Shown piece after piece: positions 12,760 to 59,440 of a DNA stretch of 64,000 bases. The first letter of the stretch is position 1; each line of letters opens with the position of its first letter. The notes under the pieces are model-generated. The model was not told the origin of the DNA. It saw nothing but the letters and a program-made list of their open reading frames with translations, and made no database searches. Source of the DNA: Nageia nagi (Eukaryota > Pinophyta); the NCBI GenBank assembly GCA_050084985.1, contig JBITNC010000001.1:144088001-144152000 (forward strand), given 5' to 3'. The position numbers were made by a program, and so were the translations under genes.

Positions 12760-15600
12760 AGTGTAACATGTGATCTATGTGTACTCTATGAGATAGACAT
12801 TGTGTTAGGTACCATGTGAGAATTATATTATATATTATATGTGCTCATTGGCAAACAAAATATGACTCTAATCATGTCTCTCATTTATCAATGTGTGATC
12901 CATTTCTATCAAATAATTCATGTGTCCTTTCAACCCATCCATTTCTCTTTAGTTTTGAAGGTGATGATCTTGTATTGCTCACTTTTTAATAATCATACAA
13001 TATCATCAGTTACCATTAAAATGGACATCTCTATATCAATATGAATATCACCCTCACAAGATTATTAATAGTGCATGAGATTGTGCACTTCTATATGCTC
13101 AAAACTCTTCTTATGGTGATACATGTTGATAGAAAATCAACAAATGTTATAAAGTTTAGATTTACTCCTGACAATATTGTGATCATTGTAGTCCATGAAA
13201 CTATTTTTGTGTCATGCATCTTGTCAAATAATTCATGGATTTTCTCCTCGATAATGTTAATTACATATCATAGGAAACCTTTTAGATATATTTACAACCC
13301 CTATTTATTAGAATCTAGATATATTTTAAAAATAAAAATCCAAAGAAAAATGATAAATTCCATATTTTGTAGGAATTACATAGAGAAACCAAAATAATTT
13401 ATATACACCTAAACACAAATATATAGATCTCAACAAGATGTATACCTACAAGACAAACAACCAATGAGATAAAATATATCTCATAATCCATAGGTGTTGC
13501 ATAGAGTACATAATTACACTACCATAGTTTCAAAATAATTTCCATGAAGCTCTTATGGAAAAGGCATCTTAAAAATAAAAATAAAAACCTAAAACCATAA
13601 GATCCATATAAGTAAAATAGATTGTATTTAACAAACCAATATCTCCTAACAAATCCATATACTATAAGATAGAGATAACTTTGAGATTGATCTAAAATTT
13701 TGGGACAAAATATGTACCATATACAAGGTGTATATGAAAGTTGAGACTAAACCTATGTCATAGATAAAGAGTATTTTCATTCTATAAAGATAGTTGCACA
13801 ATTCATTATGATAAAAGGTGGTCTATTAAATAAGGGATATATCTTGATATGGATAAGAATATTGCATATGAGAGAATGGCCTACAATTATCTCACATGTT
13901 GTATGCATATTTCCATGATGTGGAAGCAAGTGCACAATATATAAATCCATACTATACAAGGGGTATTTTGCATTTGGTATAATTAGTCACAATTTTATAG
14001 ATGATCATAAAAATATAAGACAAGATGAAAATAATACATTCCAATCAATGTCTATCTCTATTAATTTACACATAAAAAGTACACATATATCAATATCCAT
14101 ACATCATTTGTTTAAAATAAAACAAAATCCTTTAACTCAATCAGATCTAAAAAATAAAAAATTACTAAGAGTGAATATACATACTTAAAATAGTATTGAT
14201 GGGATTCATGGCAACACGAATCCTGGTTGCATCTCTAGTAAGCTTCCCTATATCATTAAATATTATGTAGGAATAAGTGGTCATGTTTTTTTTTATCATT
14301 AATGATGATTTCAATCCTATCATGCTACCACACGCCCAACAACAATACTTGGTTCCTAGATCTATCTTGATTTTAATCCCTCGCCCTCGCCAACCATTTC
14401 ACAAACAAACTCAAACTATATAAATTAAATCTCTATCATAAATCCAATGGGATAATTTTTTTTTAGAGAATCATTTTTGCACCGAAATACAAATCATCAC
14501 CCACCCTTGCAAATGCTTTGTTTAGTCCCAATTTTTTCTAGTTTTTTAGGGCAATTGTAAACCATTATTTTAGGGTTTTAATTCATTGTAAAAAACCAAT
14601 TCTTAGGTGTTTTGAAAGGTGATTTTAGTGTATATTATGATTATTTTTTATTGCTATAAAAAACTATCTTATTATTGCCACCCTTAATTCCCTTTTTCAT
14701 GTAGTGAAAAAGCAAGATAATTGATTTGAAATCACACTTAATTGAGAAAGCTTGCAATAAAAGCACAAGTGAATTTTAGTTCACCCTTAACTTAATTATT
14801 TAGGATAGACTAGTTCTCATTAGGATTCTCTAGTTTGATTTCACATCCAACACTTCCTAATATGCTTCTTATATAAATGATAATTGATCTAATGGAGAAG
14901 CACATTCTAACTATAATTCCAAATGGAAAAATATAGGTTATAACCTTGAAATAATAAATTACCCATAATATTTAATTCAACCTACAATACAAGGGCTATG
15001 ATATCAAAAATTGAAGCAGTCTTACTACTCTGTATAAAAAGAACATAAGTTTAAGTTTAAGGAATGCAATATTTGTATTTAAAGTATGTTATATTATTTT
15101 AAATTAATATAAATAAATGAAATTCAAAATTTATCACTATTATAAATATTATAAAATACAACCTCGAGTATGGTACAACTTCTATAACAATCACAACCAC
15201 CATAAAAACTTCAACTACAGATAATGGATCTAAAGGGTGTTTGTTTCAACTTGCATCCATTGCACTCTTGCATTAAAATAATAACATTTCAAAAAATAGT
15301 GTGTAAATAGTAACTCTATTATTGGTTTTACGAAAATATCCATATATTTGTGTCTAGATGATCATAATGTAGACATTTAAATTATTAAATAATATAAAAT
15401 ATATTTTCAAGAAGAATTGATTCATTGAAAAGGGATGAATACCACACTACAAAAAAATATGGAAATAAGTAAAGCATAATTGATAGATCTTGTAAATGGT
15501 TCAAGAGATAAACCAAAAATCCTTAAGCAATTTAAACTCAATTTACCAACAAAAAAAAAAGAGTGTAAAACTATAAAGAATGACATCTATTATATGTGAT
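11506..15600. other. AT-rich intergenic DNA; possible LTR debris
   Basis: No coding domain was recognised. Bases 11750-11920 alternate words such as catatg, tatgcata and acacatgata. Bases 13170-13250 resemble one unit of the minisatellite at 24.2-24.5 kb. Confidence 0.45.
12687..12760. repeat. Microsatellite (TTA)n-(TA)n
   Basis: About five ATT/TTA units pass directly into about 25 uninterrupted TA units (12704-12754). Confidence 0.95.
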
Positions 15601-16778
15601 CGTGGCTTCCAACAAAATAAGGTACCCTGATCCATTATAATAGATACCCCTCATGTGGTACTACCAGACCTTGGAATAATAATCATAATGATCATGGGAA
15701 CAACTTCAATGAAAATTTAAGCTAAAAATAGACTCAATTTTGAGTTCTAAATAATACATCCACTAATACTATATCATCTAAAAAGATGAATCTTGTATTG
15801 ATTATTAATTTGTTATTTCATTTTAAAAATACTTGAAAAGATTTTTTGAATCAAAGTTTCATGTATTAAATGGTCTCTCATGAAATAGAATGCAATGAAA
15901 ATCTAGCAAAATTGGCTAAAATTTACATACTTCAAAATGAAAAATAAAGTACACCTAAGGTGGGCCACAATGCTTCTATGGTGGTAGCTCCACTTTGACA
16001 ATATTTAAGAGCTAAAACATAGACATCTATTGGAATGAAGTCATGAAACAAGGAATTGATGCCTATTGGAACTTGCATAATACCAATGATAACTGATAGA
16101 GCTTAAAGAGAACATGGCTAATCATAATCAAATAACAAACATGCATAAGAAAGGTTTATCTCTTTTTAGAGTCAAGTTTGCAAATAATGTTAAAATTGAT
16201 GGATGATATTATTCACAATAGTATGATTGTGTGAAAAGGAATAATTTTTATTTTTGGCAAAGTTAGCTTTAGGAAAGTATGAATCTAATCTCTTCTATTT
16301 GATAAGGGTGCATATTGACAAAGCACTTAGAGATTACAATTTAGCCATAGAAAAGAAACTTTATGTAAATAAAATTTGCCTCGTATATTTTTTGTGACTT
16401 TAATACATTCAGTCACCTACTAGAAAAGTAATCTAAATTATACCTTAACATTGCTTCAACTTTTATTCCAAATGTCTATATATAGGTCTTTCAAATATTA
16501 GCACATCTCTAAAGAGTATGAGCTAATCAATGAATCTACATTTAAATATGCAAATAAAGGTAACAAAATTTTTGTTTCCTTAGATAAATGAGTGCTTAGA
16601 CAAATTTGTTGTAAGATATCAAAAGGTATGAATATTTTAGATGGAATAATTCTTGTGAAAATGACTTTTGAAGTATTGCTTGAGAATATTATAATTGATT
16701 TAAAATGTACTACACTTGATCATGTGTATAAGCCTTTTATAGATATTCAACATATAAGTTGATTAAAAAGAAAAATCT

Positions 16779-17219
16779 ATGGTAGTGGAAAATCAACTTA
16801 AATATGTAAATCATGCTAATAGTAATATTGTAAGAACATATCCAAATAAAGAAGATACTAAAGTGAATGTTGTTGAGGCAAGTACAAAGGAAAGGTCAAA
16901 AGAACCAAGAAAATTAAGAGACTTTTTTCAATTATTAGTCTATTGTAGAAATAGATTTGAATATTTTATTAAAAGAGGTCTTATTAAAAGGGTTAAAGGG
17001 AAAGAGCTTAAAGAAGTTGATAAGAAGCCAACTTATCATAATGCAGATGCATTTTATAGATATCATCAAGTTAATTATATCGATAATTATTTTGATTTGA
17101 AAAAAATAACTAAAGAGATCCTTGGTGGTGGTCAAGTGGAATATGAGAATAGTGGTGGTGCGGTGTCAATTCACCACTTAAGTTTTCAAATACAGGGCAA
17201 TGTTATGGGCTATATGTGA
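16779..17219 (+). pseudogene. Gypsy gag fragment with worn zinc knuckle
   Basis: This 146-codon open stretch resembles the C-terminal gag region of plant Gypsy elements. The segment FYRYHQVNYIDNYFDLKK matches the usual C-x2-H...GH....C..LK knuckle, but the Cys positions are Tyr (FYRYH, DNYFD), so it would not bind zinc. The preceding REPRKLRD-to-KRVKG part is basic. The frame is closed upstream by stops. It belongs to the 15.6-23.9 kb element and is not an independent gene. Confidence 0.55.
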
Positions 17220-18979
17220 TTAGGTTCTCTATTCAAGTGATTGAGATTCTAATCAAATCAAATATTGAACTGAATTAAAAATTCCTTTAAAGGAAACATT
17301 TAAAATTGATAAATTTGAAATCAAATACAGGAAAGGAAATGGTTTTGTAATTTTCAAATATTAAAGTTGCAACTTCACATGCACACACACACACAAAAAT
17401 CGAATCACTAAAATATGCATTCAATCAAACAAATCTCACACACATAAGTGAAAGGAAAGAACAAGGAGGAGGATCTTCTACTAAGCAAAGTGGGCCTTGA
17501 CTCATTCAATAGAAGTCTCCTAAAATACTTCAATTAATGCTTGGAATCAAACTCTTACTTGCATTACTAATAGATTGAATTACAATCTTATATTACAACA
17601 TAACTTTCAAATATAGGTAACCTCATGATTTATGTGAAGCTTCCTTTTATTTTAATGGTATTAACAACTATTAGCTAAAAATCAATTACTAGAATCATAA
17701 CAACTTGCTAACTAAATCTTGTAAAAATATAGATTTATTCAAATATAGAAAATGATTAATCATTATGCTAACAACTTGATCAAATTAATTGATTTCTCAG
17801 TTGTACAAATAACTAACATATGTCAAACTTGGTATTCTAATTGAGAATGGTGTTCATGCATCACTGGTGATGATTTATTCCAATTTGGGTTCCTTCAAAT
17901 CAACTTTGGTTGACTATTTGATCCTTGTTCATGCATAATGCTTAGTGATGCTATTTGTGGATGTATGTTGACCATGTCCTTTGTTATCTTCTTCAATATG
18001 ATATTGACCAAAGCTCGAGGTTAATTCCCAAGTGCAAAATATGGCAGATGGTATTCTGGAGCTCCCCTATTTTAAACCTTTAGAATTGAAATCCTATTTC
18101 TTTTGAAGCTAATTCAATATTTTAGGGAATAATTATGGGGCTAGAATTGCATTAACTTATTACAAGCATAAATTAACACAAACTAGCATAAATTATCACA
18201 TTTAAATATATCAAAGCACAAAATAATCAAGATTATATAAAGCATATATTTCATTACCAACCTTATATAATTAACACTTTTAACATAATTATAGAGTCTA
18301 GTGGCATCCAAAGTATAAGAACTTATGAAAATATGTAAGAAAAGCAAGGATCATTTATGGGCTCATCTGGTGGGATCGCAAAACCAACCACAAAATAGTG
18401 ATATCCATCAAAAAGTTGACATGGTGAATATAATTAATCATGATAATAATGAGGAATCCAAAGAATAATGCAACATGATAACAAGAGATAGAAAAATATG
18501 TATTCATAACCGTACTATTATACAAAAAAATGATATACTTGGTTCTTCTAAGAGCAATTTTAATTATGATTTTATTTATCAATTAAAGAATATAGTTGCT
18601 ATGATTAAGTTTTTATGGATTAATTATGAATTTCAAAAAGCATAGATTGGCATTATTTGAGGTATTAAATAAATAATATATTGATTCTAGTAGTCTAGCA
18701 AGTGCTTTTATAGGCATGGTTAACTTTTTTAGATAGGTTAATATGATCAAGTTTGATGATGAAGAGCTACTAACATAAGATATCATAGATTGTAGCTTGG
18801 ATTTCAACATCCATGTAAAGATATATGATAGGAAAGTAAAAGAAGCCTTAGTGGAAATTAGATCAAGGCTCAATGTTTGGTCATTGAAGTTTTTAGAAAT
18901 AAGTTAAAGGAAAATTGCTTAGTAAGCTCAAAAAATCAATGGTAAAGATAAAGGCTTTTGACAATGAGGATGAACAATA

Positions 18980-19186
18980 ATGTGTTGGATATATCTATTT
19001 GCTAGTTTAATTGAGAATAAGACACATGTCATGGATAAAAATATTCCTTACAAAATCCTTTGTGGAAGACTATGGATTCATGCTATGGAGGCAATTTCAT
19101 CCACTTTTCATAGATGCCTAAAATTTGAGCATGTAGTAATTGTTCATATAATCAAAGCTAAAGACAATTTAAAGATCATAATTTGA
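18980..19186 (+). pseudogene. Gypsy protease C-terminal fragment
   Basis: The reading THVMDKNIPYKILCGRLWIHAM...STFHRCLKFEH matches the conserved end of the plant Gypsy aspartic protease (consensus like LLGRPWIH..AVPS..H...KF). The catalytic D[ST]G part upstream is not readable in an open frame. It is a remnant only. Confidence 0.65.
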
Positions 19187-20240
19187 AGAGTAAAAGTTAC
19201 ATTTATCCCATTTAATGATGAAATGAAGGATGTAAGAAAGGAAGAACAATAATGGAAAGGGTTTGAAGAGGAAATTATGGAAACATACCATTTTAGTGAT
19301 GTTAATATCCTCCATTAAAAAAAAAATTTTGAAACACCTTAAAATAAGTCCTTTGAAAAGCATTTGTACTAACATCATCTCCAAAGTGAAAATTAGCAGT
19401 GACACTATAATGCCTATTCAAAATATGGTAAAGAAAAGATCAAGAAAGTGCTTTGTAATGAAGACACTTCACCTAGAGAAGAGGAGAAGCATGTTCACTA
19501 AAATAAGTAAAAGAACAAGCATGCCTAAGTAAATAAAAAATTAAAAGATTTGAATATTTTCTCATATTTTATCCTAATATATTTTATGGATAAATGTAAA
19601 TATAAAGGAAAAGGTATGGGAAAACAAGAACAAGGAATGAAAACCTTGGTTGATAATTTTGGAATAGTTCCAAAATGTGATAAGAAAGATCTAGGTGCAA
19701 AAAGCTTATATGAGTGAGAATATAGTGCTTCAAAATTAAAGCAAGAGTATGTTGTAATGGTTGATCTATCAAAAATTATAAAATATTATAAGAGATAAAG
19801 GTAGCATAAGAAGTGCATCAATGTTGGGTATAATGATAATTCTAAGGCTACCAATATCTCTTTACAAGTAAAATTATACCCACCATTTCCGTTGACTTCT
19901 CCATCAGCTCCTATGTCACTTGAGAAATTCCAAACTAATGATGCAATTCTAGAAATGATGGGAGTAGGGATTGAATTTCCTACACATCATGTCAAGAGGA
20001 AATTAATAAGGTATATGCATACATGTGCATATTTTAGCTTATAGGTTGAAGACATAACAAGTTCTCCCCTGCTACACTATCCCACTTTTATCTTTTATTA
20101 TTAGGAGTAGGAGTAGGGCTAGGTAGTTAGGAAAAGAGGGGTGGTTTCCAAAATCTTATGACATGGTTGAGAACATTTTATGATAGGGCTATGTGCATTA
20201 CCAATTTCCCCTTAATTGAGTGATAATATGACATTACTAA

Positions 20241-21060
20241 ATGAGATGTTTGTGGACATCAATATTGACTTATAACAAGATTGGAGCTTGGTTCAATGAA
20301 GAAGAAAGAAAATATTATCAAGAGTTAATGATAAAATTTATATATGTCTTTGCTTGGTCATATGAAGATATGTTTGGGCTAAACATTGATTTTTTTACGT
20401 ATTATTTAGTATTCCATGAAGATGTCAAAATAATTTAATAGAAGAATATACATATACATCCTAAGATTGCTCTTTTGGTTAAAATAAGATTCAAAAGTAT
20501 ATAAAGGCTAGCTTCATTGAACAAATTGATTATTTCCCTTTGACAATAAATGCAGTCCTTTATATGAAACAAAATGGAGAGGTAATATTTTCTAGGGACT
20601 TTAAGAACATCAAGAAGGCATGCCCTAAAGATCATTTTTTTGTTCTCAACATTGATATGATAGTGGATCCCATAATTGGGCATGAGATTCTTTCATTCAT
20701 GGATGGCTTCTTAGGATACAATTACATAATATTTAATCCATATGATTAGAACAAAACTTCCTTCACAACTTCTTAGGGCATTTTTTGCTATGTGGTGATA
20801 CCTTTTGATCTCAATATCAAATTGCTATGATTGCTATATTCCATGATCTCATACATCATTCAGTTCAAGTGTATGTTGATGACATCCTTCGAAATAAAAG
20901 GATAAGGAAGATCATCACGAGGATATAAGAATCATAGTCGAGAGATTAAGGAAGTATAAGCTCAAATTGAAGCCTTCAAAGTATTTGTTTAAGATCTCGA
21001 GTGGAAAATTGCTAGGTTTTAGTGTCTTAAGAAAAGGGATTGAAATTTTTTCTAGATTAG
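20241..21060 (+). pseudogene. Gypsy reverse transcriptase remnant
   Basis: The stretch 20241-20438 ends in FAWSYEDMFGLN, the pre-RT landmark of plant Gypsy pol. Bases 20540-20749 read DFKNIKKACPKDHF..NIDMIVD..GHEILSFMDGFLGYN, a close match to RT motifs 1-3. Around 20870-20890 the frame reads VYVDDIL, the catalytic YVDD box. A GKLLGF..-like segment lies near 21010. Stops and shifts separate these parts. Confidence 0.8.
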
Positions 21061-21239
21061 AAAAAAGATAAAAGATATCTAAAAAAATGCCTCCTCTAAT
21101 GAATCTTAAATAAATAAGGATTTTTCAAGGAAAAGTTCAAGTGATAAGGAGATTTATTGCCCAATTAGTTGATAAGGTTGCTCCATGTCATTTTCTCAAG
21201 AAGGATATCATATTTGTTTGGTACAAGAAGTGTTAAAAA

Positions 21240-22070
21240 TCTTTTGACAACATCAAAATATATTTTCTTAATCCTCCTATCCTAGTTCTTATTGATAATT
21301 TAAAACCTTTGTATTCATATGTTTTAGCAATAATGAATGCCTTCGGGGCACTTTTGGCTCAAAGGGGTGATGACAATAATGAAAAGATAATATATTATAT
21401 CTCTAAGATATTGTTAGATAATGATATAAGATACAAACCCATAGAAAAGATTTGTTAGGTTATAGTTTATGCTATAGAAAAGTTGAGGTATTATTTGATC
21501 ACAAATACCATAAATTTGTTATTACACAAGTTGATCCACTCAAGTACATCTTGTCCAAACCACAAATTTAAGGTAGGAATACAAAATATGTCATGTTATT
21601 GCAATAATTTGATCTTCTTTTTATGCATCAAAAATCAATTAAGGGCCAAGCAATAGCAAATTTTATAGCTGAAGCTCCATATTGAGATTCCATCCCATGT
21701 CATGAAGAATTATAGGATGAGATTATTTCCTTTGCTAAAAAAGAGAATGATGAATGGAATCTTTAATTTTATGGTTAAAAATATGTTAGATGAGCTAGAA
21801 AAGTATATATTGGCTACTCCTCAAGGTGTAATTATTCCAATGGCATACAAAATTAATTTTGATTATACAAATAATATGGTTGAATATGAGGTTTTGATTT
21901 TGGGTATGAAAGATGTTGTTTTAATCAAAGCCAATAATCTAAGCATTAATGGTGATTCTCAAATGGTCATCAATCAAATCAATGAGGTATACAACACTAA
22001 GGATGGAAAAGCTAATACCCTACAAGAAGATGATCATAAAGTACTTCAAAAAAGTGAGGATTGAGAATGT
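21240..22070 (+). pseudogene. Gypsy RNase H remnant
   Basis: The first part (21290-21520) matches the RT-linked RNase H: AFGALLAQRGDDNNEKIIYY, then IVYAIEKLRYYL. The second part (21702-22064) reads DYTNNMVEYEVLILGMK and NNLSINGDSQMVINQI, the ribonuclease H fold typical of Gypsy elements with two RNase H-like parts. The frame is repeatedly broken. Confidence 0.75.
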
Positions 22071-22449
22071 TCCTAGGAATAATAATAGGTTTGTTGATGT
22101 TGTGGCAAATGTGGCCTCATTGAAACCCATTCCTATTAAATATGAAGAGACTATAATAAAGATAAAAAGCCTAAAGAAACCTTCTCATATGTTAGAGGAA
22201 CATGACATATTGATATTCCTTTACCATTGAGCAAACTTTATCATATTTTGTTTTTACTTATGATGAATGGTACAAAAATAGGTATGCATACCTCAAAGAT
22301 GGCACTATTCTTGAAAAATACAAAAAGAAGTTCCAAAAGATAAGGCTTAAAAAGTTAATTATAAGGTATTTTCTAATTTGTGATGTTTTATATAAAAGAT
22401 CTTTTGAAGGTACATTGCTAAGGTGTTTTTTCCAATAAAAGGCTAAAAA

Positions 22450-22900
22450 GTAATGGAATAAGTGCATGAAAGCCAAAGTGGAGGTCATTTTAATTGTAAG
22501 TCCATCTATCATAAGCTTCTAATAGTGGGGTATTATTAGTCGTCAATGGAAAGGCATTGTGTTGTCCATGTAAGAAAATATGTGGAATATCATTGAAAGC
22601 ATGCAAAGCTTCAGCTAACTCCTTCACAAGAGCTCTACACAATGGTCTCTCCTTGGCCATTTTCTATCTACATTATAGATCTAGTGGGTGTGATCAATCG
22701 AAAGTTAAGACAAAGGCATAAGTTTATCATCACAACCATATAATACTTCACAAAGTGGCTAGAAGAAATCCCTTTAATATCATTAAAAGGTCATCAAATT
22801 TTGAAGTTTGAAACTAATAATATCATTGCTAGATTTGGTGTTCCATCTCAAATCTTCATGGAACCTTAAGGGCAAAGCAATGAAATTTTTTTATAAGCTC
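22450..22900 (+). pseudogene. Gypsy integrase remnant
   Basis: With stops, the + strand reads HESQSGGHFNCKSIYHKLL..GYYW, the integrase HHCC zinc-domain start. It continues with IDLVGVINRKLRQRHKFIITTI and YFTKWLEEIPL, the integrase core start. The core is cut short near 22900. Confidence 0.7.
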
Positions 22901-23130
22901 TTGCATATTCAAAAAATGTTATCTCCTTTGTCCTATCCAAAAAATGAAAAATTAGTTATCTTAATTATTACTTAATTGATAATATATTTTATTTTAATGT
23001 ATATTTATCTTACAAATTATTATCATATAGGCTAACATAAGTGCATATCTCATATTGTTTTCTCTTTTCTTGTGCAAGGACCCTAACATCGGTATTGCTT
23101 GTAGGTGGATATCATGATGGTTCTCTTGCC

Positions 23131-23138
23131 TATAAAAG
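23131..23138 (+). promoter_or_regulatory. TATA box in a probable Gypsy 3' LTR
   Basis: TATAAAAG follows a cttgcc stretch about 200 bp after the integrase remnant and precedes a 'ccttacatggga' leader-like segment. Position and motif suggest a 3' LTR of roughly 22970-23900, but no second copy is visible to prove it. Confidence 0.4.
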
Positions 23139-24159
23139 GGAGATACCCTTACATGGGATGATTATTGGATCTTTATCTTGATAGGACCATGTTATTACAA
23201 GTTTAGGTGTTTGTCAACATCACCTATTGAGATTGAGATCTCACTATCACATGAGTTCTTATCATTTATTCTTTCTTTATTATATGTTATATTAGGCTTA
23301 TTGCTTTATGTGAGGATTGATTTGTAGGTAAATTGGCATTGACGTCGAACTTAGTAATTATGTTAGGCTATTTGACTATATTACTTATGAACTTCGTACA
23401 TCAAGATCCTACTACTTCGATAAGCTCATATCTTTGCATATAATTGATCATCCAAGTAAAGTAACATGTATATCTCTTTGATTTCTCACTTAGGTCCTAT
23501 GTATTATGTCTAACATAATAGTGTAAATATTAGTTAAATTAAATTTTGCATTTACCATATCTTATATTATTATCTTTTTATTATTCTGCATTACATTTCC
23601 TTAGTACTATTCTTCTTTATTTGTTATATATTTACTATAAATTAACTAAAAGATTTAATTTTAGTTAATTATAATTAATTATATTTTTTAATGATTATAA
23701 TAGTGATAACTTTCAACATTGTATTCCTTAGACTTAAACTTATGTTTTTCTTTTTATACATGGTAGTAAGACTTGCTTACAATTCTCATACCATAGCTTG
23801 TGTTATAGGTTGAAATTCCAACCTTAGTCAACATTAATTACATCGTAAGCATCCATTGACATAGCGTAAGGAGGAAATTAGGATCCAACGATAGGTTGTC
23901 ATTGTAGAGAATGCTCGACTATAGAAATTATATGAGTCATTCATTTTATCTCTGCAAATCGAAAGCCTTTAGTATATTAGTTGCTTTCAATCTAATCAGA
24001 AAACGACTATTGTTAGTGTCATGCATGTGGGACATACAATTCTTGTTGAGCTAGGAAATTTGAATTCATCTGGTAGAACTACTATTGCTTTTTATTCAAT
24101 TTGGTGAGTCACAACCACAACAATGTAATGTAATTAGGGGGCCCTTTCAGAAATCTAAT

Positions 24160-24530
24160 TTCACATTTGGAGGGCCCTTTCAACATATTCATTTTATGCA
24201 TATCTTGTGATCATCACATTTCGTGAGACTATGTTTGCATCATCTAGTCAAACAATTTACAGACCCCTTCAACGTATTCATTTTGTGCATATCGTGCCAT
24301 GAACCTGTGTCTGCATCATGAATTTTCTTGAACAATTCCTAGGTCCCTTCAACGTATCCATTTTTTGCATATTTGAGATCATTGTAATCCATGAAACCAC
24401 GTGCATCGTGCATCTTGTCAAACAATTCACGGGCCCTTTCAATGTATCCATTTTATGCATATCCTATGATCATTACCCTTCATGAAATTGTGTCCGCATC
24501 ATGCACCTTATCAAACAATTCTTTGAATCT
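24160..24530 (+). repeat. Minisatellite, about 4 units of roughly 90 bp
   Basis: Units begin ggGcccttTCAAcgTATcCATTTT and end in a catcttgtcaaacaattc-like block; starts fall near 24171, 24263, 24345 and 24430. The units are diverged. A related single unit lies at about 13175-13250, so this is a dispersed sequence that expanded here. Confidence 0.75.
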
Positions 24531-25815
24531 TAAAACCTATTAATCTACAATGTACCCATTGCACAAGGTTGTAATAACTAGTAATATTACCATGGACTAC
24601 ATTCTAATCATCTTTTCTATACATAGATAAATATGTTCAAAATGATTTTTCAATTAGAAAAACCAAAACAATTACATCTTTAGATACATCCGTTTGAGCA
24701 AAATGAAGCATAACTTCTCATTACCTCTCGACAATAGAGTGAAGCAAAGTTCTATAACTAGTACACAATTTCTCGACACAAAGCAAAAGATAATCGCTTA
24801 TTACATGTCATCGTTGTATTCCTCAAAATAGACAAAAAAACAAAATTGACCACTATTTGACTTAGCTGTAATGACTATTATTTCAATCTTGCCCGTATTT
24901 ATAACTTAACTTTTTGTAATTCATGATATTGTAGCGAATTTAAATGAGCTTCCTCATGTATAGACGCACTCCATGTCCCAGAGGGAGTTCCTTGTACAGA
25001 GGACTGAACTTACCCTCTCATTTTTTTTGTCTCACTTTAACATATCATTATGTAGTAAATAACTACACTAGATGATATTTTGCAAATGAGTTGTTTGGAT
25101 CTCTCTATTCCAGTGTATGCCGATGCATTTGAAGAAATGTTATCTCTGTTTGATTCTTTTTCCTGCTAGTCATCCTCTTCCATTTGTATGGGATTTCCAT
25201 CAAGAGATTGATTCAATTGCTTTACCATTTGTTATTTGGTCTTTCTTACGATTCCTTGTTCTACCAAACACTGCATCATCTCTTAAATTTTTTTTCTTAT
25301 TTCCCTCACTTAACAAAGGTGTAATTGCTGCTGCTTCTAAATTTGAATACACTGTATATTTGATTGTTTCTGCCTTTACTCACATTAATCACCTCGTGTC
25401 GTCTTCTATTCTTGTTTTTCTTCCTCTCCTTCGCATTTAGTGCACTTATTGGTTTGATTTTTTGCTATTGCTGACTACATTCTAATCGTCTGCATATTGG
25501 ACTTCGGTGCGTTTCTTAGAACAGCCTTCGTTCCCGATCTCTCATTCTCGCCAGCCTTCAAATTCGATCAGATAGCTAGATGTGGACTCGTGACGCAAAA
25601 CCACTTTACATCAAATCAACAAAGACCAAGTCCACTGATCGCCGAAACCCCAAAGAAGCTTACTACGTGACGGACTCTTATCAACACTATTCACATACTG
25701 GATGGGAACTCGAGCTGCGTGGCCTCCATCTTGGTCTTCACTTACAATGCCAACTTCAAAGACGTAAAGCTGCTCAACGATCCCCTCATCCAAACCATTA
25801 ACATCATCTACAACA
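24531..25815 (+). other. Upstream region of the glucosidase II gene
   Basis: No second gene was recognised. From about 25450 the base composition becomes less AT-rich, and the segment up to the start codon is probably promoter and 5' leader. A 73-codon frame (25580-25801) ends 14 bp before the start codon. It has no recognised product and could act as an upstream ORF if the leader is that long. No clear TATA box could be assigned. Confidence 0.4.
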
Positions 25816-58476
<32,661 letters not shown>

Positions 58477-59440
58477 ACCAGATGTTGTAGGCATGGATTA
58501 AAAATTTTTTTTTGCTGGAACATGCTAGTCTAAAATTCTTCATAATTCCAGTGCAGAATTTTTCTTGTACAGCTTAATGAAAGTTTTATTCCTGTGACAG
58601 TTTTGAGAAAAGACATTGCAAAAAGTTGATCCATGATATTAATATACTTAGTTTATGTAAAGGGTAGAATTTGTTGCGTCTTTTTTCTCATATTATTTCA
58701 TAATGTAGTGTTTCCAAGGGTTAGGATTTGTTGGTTCCTTTCTGTTTTTTTATTTTATTTTATATATGAGTTTTGGTAGGCATTTGAACTTTTGCAATGC
58801 ATATTGGACCTAGTATTTTATTTCAGGAATAGATATATAATTAGAATAGGGGATAGCGATGAATTTTTGGATCTTACATGGACTAGCAAGGGATCAGATA
58901 TGTATTTTGGATCACAGCAAACATGATGCTATGCATCAATTGATTTCAGTTATGATGCATATTTATTATATTATCACATTCTATTCATCCCTGTTTGGTC
59001 ACCTGAAAGGAAACAAGTTATAGAATCACCTTTGCATAGTCACGTTTACAAAAATTAAACTTGCCCAGTTTATATGCTAGGCTAGAGATGTTCCTGAGAG
59101 CAGTTAGATATTCCCTTCAAAACAGAGATTTAGTACAACATCCAGTGCAAAACTATGCACAAGTTTCAGATATAGACATATATATAATGAGAACGGAAGA
59201 TTTTAATATGCAAGAATAGCAGTTCACAATAGCATAATGTTAAGAGTCGAGGTTAAGAAAAACTTGGGACGCATTTTGAACAGCTTTGTGATAGTACAAG
59301 TATAGAAAATATTAGTAAGTGATAACATTCTGGAGCCTTAAGGCAAAATATTGTGGCCTATATTTAGCACCAAATTGCCTTTATGTTCAGCTGATTCAGA
59401 ACTAACTAGTGAGCATTTCATAAAGCGACACTTAAATGAT
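58477..59440 (+). other. 3' flank of the glucosidase II gene
   Basis: AT-rich, with no further coding signal. It holds the 3' UTR and polyadenylation region, whose end cannot be set from sequence alone. Confidence 0.5.

Larger units (their letters stand above)
15600..23900 (+). mobile_element. Decayed Gypsy LTR retrotransposon
   Basis: Gypsy signatures appear in canonical order on the + strand, interrupted by many stops and frameshifts. They are gag with a worn zinc knuckle (16779-17219), a gag/protease linker (18500-18600, YDFIYQLKNI), the protease C-terminal part (18980-19186), RT (20241-21060), RNase H (21240-22070) and integrase (22450-22900). An LTR-like promoter with a TATA box follows at 23131. 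A 5' LTR and PBS were not found. The 1.1 kb between 17230 and 18350 matches no part of the element and may be a later insertion. Outer borders are approximate. It is an old, non-functional copy. Confidence 0.8.

Noticed and set aside
12530-13397. Frames of 60-120 codons
   Set aside because: AT-rich chance frames with microsatellite translation (IYIYIY) and no domain.
25117-25440. A 107-codon frame before the glucosidase gene
   Set aside because: Hydrophobic and Phe-rich, from T-rich DNA; no similarity recognised.
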